Below, piece after piece: positions 35,477-42,724 of a stretch of 64,000 nucleotides of DNA. The notes below the pieces were generated by a model, which was not told the DNA's origin, did no database searches, and saw nothing but the letters and a program-made list of their open reading frames with translations. The translations under genes were made by a program, and so were the position numbers. Source of the DNA: Bacteroidales bacterium (GTDB taxonomy: Bacteria > Bacteroidota > Bacteroidia > Bacteroidales > UBA932); contig JAFWPA010000020.1 in the NCBI GenBank assembly GCA_017509685.1, positions 1 through 64,000 on the forward strand. The letters are read 5' to 3'. Within the stretch, counting starts at the first letter, position 1, and each line of letters opens with the position of its first letter.

Positions 35477-36282
35477 AACGTACCCTCATAGTTGACTGCG
35501 GCGCCACCAAGACGGACTGGCTTGCCAGTGACGGCAACCTGGTCCAGACCGCGGGGTTCAACCTGGCCCATACGCCGGAGAAGACCCTGTGGGAAATCCT
35601 GGACGGCGCGGCGCAGCAGCTGGGCGGAGACTTCGGCGCCGTCTATTTCTATGCGGCCGGCCTGGTGGGGGATTCCCCCGTGGATCTGTGCCGATGGTTC
35701 CCCGGCGCGCAGGTGGAATACGCCTCCGACATGCTGGGCGCCGCCCGAGCAGTCTGCGGACACTCCCAAGGCATCGCCGCCATCGTGGGCACCGGAGCCA
35801 ACACCTGTCAGTGGGACGGCGAAAAGATGGTGCGTCAGGTCCGCTCCGGCGGCTTCATCCTTGGAGATGAAGGATCGGCCTCCGTGCTGGGCAAGCTCTT
35901 CGTGGGGGACTTCATCAAGAACCTGGTGCCGGAAAACATGGCCCGGTCCTTTTCACAGCAATATCAATCAGATTACGCCCACCTGGTCCAGGCAGTGTAC
36001 CAGGCTCAGGCACCGGCCCGTTTCCTGGGCGGCCTGGCTCCGTTCATTGTCTCTTTCTATGAGCAGGAAGAGTATGCCAGGAACCTGGTAGACAATAATT
36101 TCCGTCGGTTCTTCCGCCGTAACGTATGCTCCTACGACAAACTTCCGCTGGGCGTGGTGGGTGGCTTCGGCTACGCCTGCCGCAGCATCCTCATGCGTAT
36201 CGGCCAGGAAGAATTCGACATTCCGTTCATCGCCATCCTCCCTTCTCCGCTGGAGGGCTTATTGAAGTACCATGGCGTATAA
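35473..36282 (+). CDS. BadF/BadG-family ATPase, probable small-molecule kinase
   Basis: 269 residues with the ASKHA fold: phosphate-1 loop LIVDCGATKTDWL, IAAIVGTGANTC (phosphate 2) and GVVGGFGYACRSIL. GGFILGDEGSASVLG is typical of N-acetylglucosamine and MurNAc kinases of this family. It starts within pnuC (ATGA) and overlaps recR by 11 bp. Candidate roles are amino-sugar kinase or kinase for the PnuC substrate; only the fold is certain. Confidence 0.8.
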   Translation: MKRTLIVDCGATKTDWLASDGNLVQTAGFNLAHTPEKTLWEILDGAAQQLGGDFGAVYFYAAGLVGDSPVDLCRWFPGAQVEYASDMLGAARAVCGHSQGIAAIVGTGANTCQWDGEKMVRQVRSGGFILGDEGSASVLGKLFVGDFIKNLVPENMARSFSQQYQSDYAHLVQAVYQAQAPARFLGGLAPFIVSFYEQEEYARNLVDNNFRRFFRRNVCSYDKLPLGVVGGFGYACRSILMRIGQEEFDIPFIAILPSPLEGLLKYHGV

Positions 36283-36898
36283 GGAACAATATCCGTCGGC
36301 CCTGCTCACAGAAGCGGTGGAGGCCATCAGCTCCCTTCCGGGCGTTGGCCGCCGCAGCGCGTTGCGTCTGGCCCTGCACCTGCTGAAGCAGCCCGCAGAG
36401 AACGTGCACCATTTTACATCGGCCATCAATGACCTCAGGGACGGCGTGTGCTACTGCCAGCGCTGCCGGATGATCTCCGACGACGAAATCTGCGCCATCT
36501 GCGCCGACAAAACCCGCGACCAGCGCACCATCTGCGTGGTGGAAAGCGTGCGGGATGTGATGAGCATCGAGGCCACCGGCCAGTACCACGGCGTGTACCA
36601 CGTGCTGGGAGGCATCATCTCGCCCATCGCCGGGGTGGGACCGTCGGACCTTACCATCGGCCAGCTCACAGAGCGCGTGAACGCCCTGGAGAATCCGCAG
36701 ACGGCCGAAGTGATCCTGGCCCTGAGCGGCGACGTAGAAGGGGAGACCACAGCCTTCTACATTTATCGGCAAATAGAAGCCTCCGGCATCAAGGTGAGTT
36801 CGCTCGCCCGCGGCCTGGGCTTCGGCGATGACCTTGAATACGCGGATTCCCTTACCCTGGGCCGCTCCATAACCAACAGACAAATCTTTAAACCATGA
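36272..36898 (+). CDS. recR: Recombination mediator protein RecR
   Basis: 208 residues. The helix-hairpin-helix is ISSLPGVGRRSALRLALHLL, the zinc finger is CYCQRCRMISDDEICAIC, and a Toprim domain follows with CVVESVRDVMSIEATG and EVILALSGDVEGETTAFYI. RecR with RecO/RecF loads RecA on gapped DNA. Overlaps the genes on both sides. Confidence 0.96.
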   Translation: MAYKEQYPSALLTEAVEAISSLPGVGRRSALRLALHLLKQPAENVHHFTSAINDLRDGVCYCQRCRMISDDEICAICADKTRDQRTICVVESVRDVMSIEATGQYHGVYHVLGGIISPIAGVGPSDLTIGQLTERVNALENPQTAEVILALSGDVEGETTAFYIYRQIEASGIKVSSLARGLGFGDDLEYADSLTLGRSITNRQIFKP

Positions 36899-38058
36899 AC
36901 CCCGAAGCTTCCCGCTGTTTACTTTGCAAGAAACCCAAATGTGCCATTGACGGCTGTCCCGTGCATACCCCCGTTCCCGAGGCTATGTTGCTGTACCGCC
37001 AGGGCCGCCTGGAAGAGGCCGGCCGCCTGCTGTTCCGCAACAACCCCCTGAGCGCCATTACCTCCCTGGTGTGCGACTGGAAGCAGTTCTGCTACGGCCA
37101 CTGCGTGCTCAACGTGAAGCAGGTTCCCATCCGGTGGTATGAAATAGAGCAGGAAATCTCCGGACAGTACCTGTTCAACCACAGGCTGGAGCGTCAGTCG
37201 CTGGAGCTCACAGGAGAGCGCGTGGCCATCGTGGGCGCCGGTCCCGTGGGCCTGGCCGCCGCCGTGTGGCTGTGGGAAGCCGGGGCCGATGTGAACATCT
37301 ACGACGCCAACCCCCGCATGGGCGGCGTGCTCCGGTACGGCATCCCCGCCTTCCGCCTGGACAAGAAGTACTGCGACGTCTTCGAACTGATGTTCGCCGA
37401 TGCCGGCATCTCCTTCCACGGCGGGATAGAGATTGGCAAGGACCTCACCCTCTCGGCCCTGTCGGCCGAATACGATGCGGTGCTGGTAGGCGCCGGCGCC
37501 GAGGTTCCCGCCACCCTGCGCATCCCTGGAGAGGAGCGCGCCGTGCAGGCCCTGCCGTTCCTGAAGGATCCGTCGGCCTACAAGCTGGGGAAGAAGGTCA
37601 TCGTGATTGGCGGCGGCAACGTGGCCATGGACGCCTGCCGCACCGCCGTGCGCATGGGCTGCGAAACCTGGGTCTACTACCGCAAGACCTTCGAGAACAT
37701 GCCCGCCAACCCGCTGGAAGTGGAAGAAGCCAAGGCCGATGGCGTCCAGTTCAAGGTGTTCCAGGCCCCCGTGGAAGTGAAAGACGGTGGCGTGGTCTTC
37801 CGCGACTGCGAAAACGTGCAGCCGGAGGACGGCGGCCGCGTGGTTACCCGCATCATCGAGGGAACGGACCACTTCGTGGAATGCGACACCCTTATCACCG
37901 CCATCAGCGAGAAGCCCGACGCTACCCTCCAGGAAGCGGCCCGCAGCATGGAGAATGTGTGGATGGCCGGCGATTTCCTCACCGGACCCGCCACCGTGGT
38001 GGAAGCCGTTGCCAGCGCGAAAGTGGCTGTTGAGGCGATCAAAGCTAAAATGTTATGA
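36895..38058 (+). CDS. GltD-like NAD(P)-dependent oxidoreductase
   Basis: 387 residues resembling the glutamate synthase small subunit. The N-terminal 4Fe-4S cysteines are in CLLCKKPKCAIDGCPV and LVCDWKQFCYGHC; FAD-binding VAIVGAGPVGLAAAVWLWEA and NAD(P)-binding KVIVIGGGNVAMDACRTAVR follow. C-terminal MAGDFLTGPATVVEA is the usual flavin contact. No GltB large subunit is nearby, so it may be a stand-alone electron transfer enzyme (NfnB- or PreT-like). Overlaps recR and queC by 4 bp each. Confidence 0.87.
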   Translation: MNPEASRCLLCKKPKCAIDGCPVHTPVPEAMLLYRQGRLEEAGRLLFRNNPLSAITSLVCDWKQFCYGHCVLNVKQVPIRWYEIEQEISGQYLFNHRLERQSLELTGERVAIVGAGPVGLAAAVWLWEAGADVNIYDANPRMGGVLRYGIPAFRLDKKYCDVFELMFADAGISFHGGIEIGKDLTLSALSAEYDAVLVGAGAEVPATLRIPGEERAVQALPFLKDPSAYKLGKKVIVIGGGNVAMDACRTAVRMGCETWVYYRKTFENMPANPLEVEEAKADGVQFKVFQAPVEVKDGGVVFRDCENVQPEDGGRVVTRIIEGTDHFVECDTLITAISEKPDATLQEAARSMENVWMAGDFLTGPATVVEAVASAKVAVEAIKAKML

Positions 38059-38696
38059 AAGCACTCTTGATATACTCCGGCGGCTTGGACAGCACCACGC
38101 TGCTCTATGAATATAAGGACAGCATTGCGCTGGCCGTGAGTTTCTACTATGGGTCCAAGCACAACGGGCGGGAAATTGCCTGCGCCGTGGAAAATTGCCA
38201 GCGGCTGGGCATCAAGCACATGGTGATTCCCCTGGATTTCATGGGGCAGTATTTCAAAAGCAGCTTGCTGCAGGGCGGCGGGGACATCCCCGAGGGTTCA
38301 TATGCCGATGAGAACATGAAAAGCACCGTGGTGCCCTTCCGCAACGGTATCATGCTGGCCATCGCGGCCGGGCTGGCCGAAAGCTACGGACTGGACACCA
38401 TCATGATGGCCAACCACAGTGGAGACCATGCCATCTACCCGGACTGCCGCCCGGAATTCGTGGACGCTTTTGCCAAGGCCGTTGAGGCCGGGACCTATGA
38501 AGGCATCCAGCTGGTTTCTCCTTACTGCAACATCACCAAACGGGACATCGCCCTGCGCGGCAAAGCGCTGGGCGTGGACTATTCCCTTACCTATTCCTGT
38601 TACAAGGGCGGCGAAATGCACTGCGGCAAGTGCGGCACCTGCACTGAACGCAAAGAGGCCCTGGAAGGTTTCGACCCCACGGAGTACGAGGAATAG
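38055..38696 (+). CDS. queC: 7-cyano-7-deazaguanine synthase
   Basis: 213 residues. The PP-loop ATPase motif is LLIYSGGLDSTTLLYEY; MANHSGDHAIYPDCRPEF is a QueC signature; four zinc cysteines lie in CYKGGEMHCGKCGTC. QueC makes preQ0 from carboxydeazaguanine, using ammonia and ATP. It completes the path begun by queD and queE 6 kb upstream; queF is not in the window. Confidence 0.96.
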   Translation: MKALLIYSGGLDSTTLLYEYKDSIALAVSFYYGSKHNGREIACAVENCQRLGIKHMVIPLDFMGQYFKSSLLQGGGDIPEGSYADENMKSTVVPFRNGIMLAIAAGLAESYGLDTIMMANHSGDHAIYPDCRPEFVDAFAKAVEAGTYEGIQLVSPYCNITKRDIALRGKALGVDYSLTYSCYKGGEMHCGKCGTCTERKEALEGFDPTEYEE

Positions 38697-38697
38697 T

Positions 38698-38727
38698 TTG
38701 TTTTTTCAAATATTATCCGTACTTTTG
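38698..38727 (+). promoter_or_regulatory. Promoter of corA
   Basis: TTG at 38698-38700, 19-nt spacer, TACTTTTG at 38720-38727. The predicted leader is about 80 nt and contains the hairpin GCTGAC...GTCAGC (about 38731-38753), which may be regulatory. Confidence 0.65.
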
Positions 38728-38813
38728 CAGGCTGACTTTTCCGTAATGTCAGCTGGTTGAAACGTTAAATCCATCCGGTGCGACTGGCCCGGAGCTAAAA
38801 CATCGAAAGAGAT

Positions 38814-39779
38814 ATGCTGAGTATCTTCTACAGAGAAAACGGAAAAATTCTCCTCTCCCAGTCGGAGAAAGACTTCCTGAAGATCAAGCTGGAGGACGCA
38901 GTATGGCTTGACCTGGTGCAGCCCACCGGGGACGAAAAACGTGCCGTGGAGGCCTTCCTGGGCACGGAAATTCAAAGCCGTGCGCAAGCCGAAGAGATTG
39001 AGTCTTCGTCCCGTTACTTCGAGACCGACGACGCCATCTTCGCCAACACCAACTTCCTCACGCCGGGACAGGACGAATATATGATGCAGCCCGTGTCGTT
39101 CACCATTGTGGACGATACCCTCACTACGCTCCGTGAGGTACCCCTGCGTTCCTTCACGGAACTGCAGCGCCGGCTGCAGGTGAACCCCAAGCAGTATCCT
39201 ACCGGTTTCAGCGTTTTCGCCAGCATCCTGGATCAGCGTGTTGACCTGGACGCCGATATGATTGAGATTCTTTCCAAGGAAATCTCCCAGTACGCCAAGC
39301 AAATCAACGACCAGGAAGACATTGACCAGGAACTCCTGATAGACATTTCCCAGATGCAGGAAAACACCATGGTGGTCCGCGAGAACGTGGTGGATAAGCA
39401 GCGTCTCATCTCCAACCTCATGCGCTCTACCAAGGTTCCGCGCAACCTGGAGAACCGCCTGAACGTGCTGCTGCAGGATATCTCATCACTTTTGAGCCAT
39501 ACCAATTTCTGCTTCGAGCGTCTGGAATACCTCCAGGACACCGTGGTGGGTCTTATCAACCTGGAGCAGAACAAGATTATGAAGATCCTGGCCGTGGTGA
39601 GCGTGTTCCTGATGCCGCCCACCCTCATCGCCGGTTTCTACGGAATGAACGTGCGCCTGCCCATCGTGGCGGCCGACGACCCCAACGCCAATTTCTGGAA
39701 CTGGGTGATCATCCTGGGCTTGATGGCGCTCAGCTGCCTGCTGGTCTTCGTACTGTTCCGCCGGAAGAAACTGCTATAG
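38814..39779 (+). CDS. corA: CorA-family magnesium/divalent-cation channel
   Basis: 321 residues. A large acidic cytoplasmic domain (1-255) is followed by two C-terminal helices; the first ends in the selectivity motif YGMN (LIAGFYGMNVRLP) and the second ends with basic RRKKLL. CorA pentamers import Mg2+. It has its own promoter and an 80-nt leader. Its end overlaps a short dispersed repeat. Confidence 0.93.
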   Translation: MLSIFYRENGKILLSQSEKDFLKIKLEDAVWLDLVQPTGDEKRAVEAFLGTEIQSRAQAEEIESSSRYFETDDAIFANTNFLTPGQDEYMMQPVSFTIVDDTLTTLREVPLRSFTELQRRLQVNPKQYPTGFSVFASILDQRVDLDADMIEILSKEISQYAKQINDQEDIDQELLIDISQMQENTMVVRENVVDKQRLISNLMRSTKVPRNLENRLNVLLQDISSLLSHTNFCFERLEYLQDTVVGLINLEQNKIMKILAVVSVFLMPPTLIAGFYGMNVRLPIVAADDPNANFWNWVIILGLMALSCLLVFVLFRRKKLL

Positions 39780-39804
39780 ATTCTTCGCTTCGCTCAGAAT
39801 GACA
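39776..39804. repeat. Short dispersed repeat of the 'SERSEES' type spanning a gene junction
   Basis: The minus strand reads TGTCATTCTGAGCGAAGCGA followed by AGAATCTA, a sequence I know as a common intergenic repeat in many bacterial genomes, where its translation gives CHSERSEES. Here it covers the corA stop and supplies the start codon and second codon (ATGACA) of the next gene. Confidence 0.6.
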
Positions 39805-40986
39805 GTATTGCCGCTGAAATTCGCCTTCCGCTACCTCTTTGCCCGGAAGTCCTACAACGTAATCAATCTCATTTCCGGGATTGGCGTGGCTGGAATGGCG
39901 GTGGGTACAGCGGCGCTGGTGATAGTCCTGTCCGTTTTCAACGGTTTTAATGAACTGGTAAGCGATTCCCTCTCGGATGCCGGCGCCACCCTGGTGGTGC
40001 GGCCCGCAGAGGGAAAAGTGTTTATACCGGAAGGGCCGGCGTTTGACTGGATGCTGGAGAGCGATGATATTGAACAGGTTTCCAGCGTGCTGGAAGAGCA
40101 GGCCTTCCTCTCCTACGAAGGAAAACAGAGCCTGGCGCGGGTGAAGGGAATCGACGCCGTGGCGCAGGAAGCATCTCCGTTGCAGGAGCACCTGGTTAGC
40201 GGTGCCTGGACCTTCCAGCGAGGACAGCTGCCCATGGCGGTAGCCGGGGCGGCCCTGGCCTACAACCTGGGGGCCAATCCCCGTTTCGTAACCCCGCTGG
40301 AAATCCACTACCCTTCCCGCACGGAGCAAATCTCCCTGGCTAACCCAGCCGCCTCCCTGCGCACCCGGCGCGTGCAGCTGGCGGGTACCATTTCCGTAAA
40401 CGCGGAACTGGATGCCAAGCTGCTGCTGGTACCTATCAGCCTTATGCGGGAACTGCTGGAATATGAGACGGAAGTTTCCTGCCTGGAAGTATGGACAGAC
40501 AAGGGACCGCAGGTGCAGAAAGAGTTGCAGGAGCGCCTGGGACCGGGCTTCCGCGTACTGAACCGGGAGCAGCAGAACGAGAGCGTGTACCGGATGATGC
40601 GCTACGAGAAACTGGCCATCTATCTCATTCTGGTATTCATTGTGGTGATTGTCGCCTTCAATATATACAGTTCCCTCAAGATGCTCATTATTGAAAAGCA
40701 GGGGGACATGACAACGCTGCGCTCCCTGGGCGCACCGGAGGAACTCCTCCGCCGCATCTTCCTGGCCGAAGGATGGCTGATGTCCCTGCTGGGAATGGTA
40801 ATCGGCCTGGTTCTGGGCATCGTGATTGTGCTACTGCAGCAGCGTTTCGGATTTGTACAGATGCCCGGCAACTTCGCCGTAAGCGCCTACCCCGTAGTAC
40901 TGAAAGCCACCGACCTGTTGTGGACGGTGGCTGGCGTATCTCTTGTAGGCCTTCTGATGGCCCTGATTCCTTCCCGAAAACTCTAA
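39799..40986 (+). CDS. FtsX-like permease, LolC/LolE-type lipoprotein release subunit
   Basis: 395 residues. An N-terminal helix follows LKFAFRYLFARKSYNVINLI, then a periplasmic MacB-PCD-like domain (about 50-265), and three C-terminal helices (IYLILVFIVVIVAFNIYSSL, GWLMSLLGMVIGLVLGIV, LLWTVAGVSLVGLLMALIP). This is the LolC/E layout, which pulls lipoproteins from the inner membrane for outer-membrane sorting. The ATPase LolD is not next to it. The first two codons come from the repeat. Confidence 0.88.
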   Translation: MTVLPLKFAFRYLFARKSYNVINLISGIGVAGMAVGTAALVIVLSVFNGFNELVSDSLSDAGATLVVRPAEGKVFIPEGPAFDWMLESDDIEQVSSVLEEQAFLSYEGKQSLARVKGIDAVAQEASPLQEHLVSGAWTFQRGQLPMAVAGAALAYNLGANPRFVTPLEIHYPSRTEQISLANPAASLRTRRVQLAGTISVNAELDAKLLLVPISLMRELLEYETEVSCLEVWTDKGPQVQKELQERLGPGFRVLNREQQNESVYRMMRYEKLAIYLILVFIVVIVAFNIYSSLKMLIIEKQGDMTTLRSLGAPEELLRRIFLAEGWLMSLLGMVIGLVLGIVIVLLQQRFGFVQMPGNFAVSAYPVVLKATDLLWTVAGVSLVGLLMALIPSRKL

Positions 40987-41012
40987 TTTTTGCCCCAGTT
41001 CACGTACCAGGA

Positions 41013-41360
41013 CTACTTTTTCAGCAGTTCTTCAATGTGCTCTGCGTAGTCCAGGGAGGTGTCCAGCAGGAAGATGAGTTCCGGCACAATGCGGAACTGC
41101 TTGGCCACCACGTGGCCCAGTTCTCCCCGCAGGGCTTTGTTGTTCTCTTCCAGCAGCTGCATCACGGGGCCTTGTTTCTCGGAGGGGAAGACGCTCACGA
41201 ACACCTTGGCCACGGACAGGTCCGGGCTCACACGCACTTCGCTCACCGTGACCAGGGCGCCGCCGAAGGCGCTCATGCCCTTGGCCCGGATGATTTCTGC
41301 CAGGTCCTTCTGTATTTCACGGGCAACTTTCAGCTGCCGGGTGCTTGCCGGTTTATCCAT
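41013..41360 (-). CDS. rbfA: 30S ribosome-binding factor A
   Basis: 115 residues with RbfA signatures STRQLKVAREIQKDLAEII, VTVSEVRVSPDLSVAKVFVS and ELIFLLDTSLDYAEHIEELL. RbfA helps mature the 16S rRNA 5' end. It begins immediately after the tyrS stop (no gap) and converges on the FtsX-like gene. Confidence 0.95.
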   Translation of the reverse strand: MDKPASTRQLKVAREIQKDLAEIIRAKGMSAFGGALVTVSEVRVSPDLSVAKVFVSVFPSEKQGPVMQLLEENNKALRGELGHVVAKQFRIVPELIFLLDTSLDYAEHIEELLKK

Positions 41361-42647
41361 TTACTTGACGTTGATGATGTAGTAGTTCTTCTTTCCTTTC
41401 TGGGCCAGGATGTAGTGGCCGTTCACGATATCGGCCTCGGTGACATCGGCGTTGATGTCCGTCACCTTGTCCTTGTTGATGGCGATGCCGTTGCCCTGCA
41501 CCATCTTGCGGGCCTCTCCCTTGGAGGGGAGGATGTCCGTCTTCACGGCCAGCAGGTCCAGGATGTTCACGGGGAGGCCGGCCTTGGGGAGGTCATAGGA
41601 GGGAACGTCTCCGAAAACGGCCAGGAACGTGCGCTCGTCCAGCTTTTTCAGGGCCTCGGAGTTGCCGCCGAAGAGCATTTGGGAAGCGGCTACGGCGTTG
41701 TCGTAGGCCTGCTGCCCGTGGCACATCACGGTGACCTCGCGGGCCAGCACCTTTTGCAGCTCGCGGGCGCCGGGGTTCTCGCGGTGGCGGGCAATCAGGT
41801 CTTCAATGGTGGGGCGGTCCAGCAGGGTGAAGATCTTGATGTAGCGCTCGGCGTCGTCATCGGCCACGTTCAGCCAGAACTGGTAGAACTCGTAGGGGGA
41901 GGTGCGCTCGGCGTCCAGCCAGATGTTGCCCTTTTCCGTCTTGCCGAACTTGGTGCCGTCGGCCTTGCGGATGAGCGGGCAGGTGAGGGCGTAGGCGGTG
42001 CCGCCGTCCATGCGGCGGATGAGTTCCGTGCCGGTGGTGATGTTGCCCCACTGGTCACTGCCGCCCAGCTGCAACACGCAGCCCTTGTTCTTCCACAGCC
42101 AGTAGAAGTCGTAGCCCTGCATCAGCTGATAGCTGAATTCGGTGAAGGACATGCCCTCCGAGGAGTCGCGCTGCAGGCGCTTCTTCACGGAGTCCTTGGC
42201 CATCATATAGTTCACGGTGATATGCTTGCCGATGTCGCGGATGAAGTTGATAAAGCTGTAATCCTTCATCCAGTCGTAGTTATTGACCAGTTCGGCTTTA
42301 TTGGGAGCGTCGGACTCGAAGTCCAGGAAGCGGGCCAGCTGGGCCTTGAGGCAGGCCACGTTGTGGGCCAGGGTTTCCTCGTCCAGCAGGTTGCGCTCGG
42401 CGCTCTTCATAGAGGGGTCGCCGATCATGCCGGTGGCGCCGCCCACCAGGGCGTAGGGCTTGTGGCCGCAGCTCTGGAAGTGCTTGAGGATCATCACGCT
42501 CACCAGGTGGCCAATGTGCAGGGAATCGGCCGTGGGGTCAATGCCCACGTAAGCGGCCTGGGGGCCTTCCATCAGCTTTTCCTCGGTCCCGGGCATTATA
42601 TCTTGAATCATTCCGCGCCAACGGAGCTCTTCTACAAAATTTTTCAT
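41361..42647 (-). CDS. tyrS: Tyrosyl-tRNA synthetase
   Basis: 428 residues. HIGH motif in [16 protein letters not shown]-like KFGKTEKG, and [12 protein letters not shown] for tyrosine binding. The C-terminal S4 domain ends [21 protein letters not shown] minus-strand -7 box TATCTTTG lies at 42670-42677, about 22 nt upstream of the start. Confidence 0.97.
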   Translation of the reverse strand: MKNFVEELRWRGMIQDIMPGTEEKLMEGPQAAYVGIDPTADSLHIGHLVSVMILKHFQSCGHKPYALVGGATGMIGDPSMKSAERNLLDEETLAHNVACLKAQLARFLDFESDAPNKAELVNNYDWMKDYSFINFIRDIGKHITVNYMMAKDSVKKRLQRDSSEGMSFTEFSYQLMQGYDFYWLWKNKGCVLQLGGSDQWGNITTGTELIRRMDGGTAYALTCPLIRKADGTKFGKTEKGNIWLDAERTSPYEFYQFWLNVADDDAERYIKIFTLLDRPTIEDLIARHRENPGARELQKVLAREVTVMCHGQQAYDNAVAASQMLFGGNSEALKKLDERTFLAVFGDVPSYDLPKAGLPVNILDLLAVKTDILPSKGEARKMVQGNGIAINKDKVTDINADVTEADIVNGHYILAQKGKKNYYIINVK

Positions 42648-42691
42648 ACAGGTTTTATTATTAAACGTGCAAAGATACGAAAAATAATGCG

Positions 42692-42699
42692 TAATTTTG
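42692..42699 (+). promoter_or_regulatory. -7 box of the M16 protease gene
   Basis: TAATTTTG, 25 nt upstream of the ATG, facing the tyrS promoter in a 77-bp divergent gap. Confidence 0.45.
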
Positions 42700-42724
42700 G
42701 AGTTAAATCATTAAGAAAGCGGAT

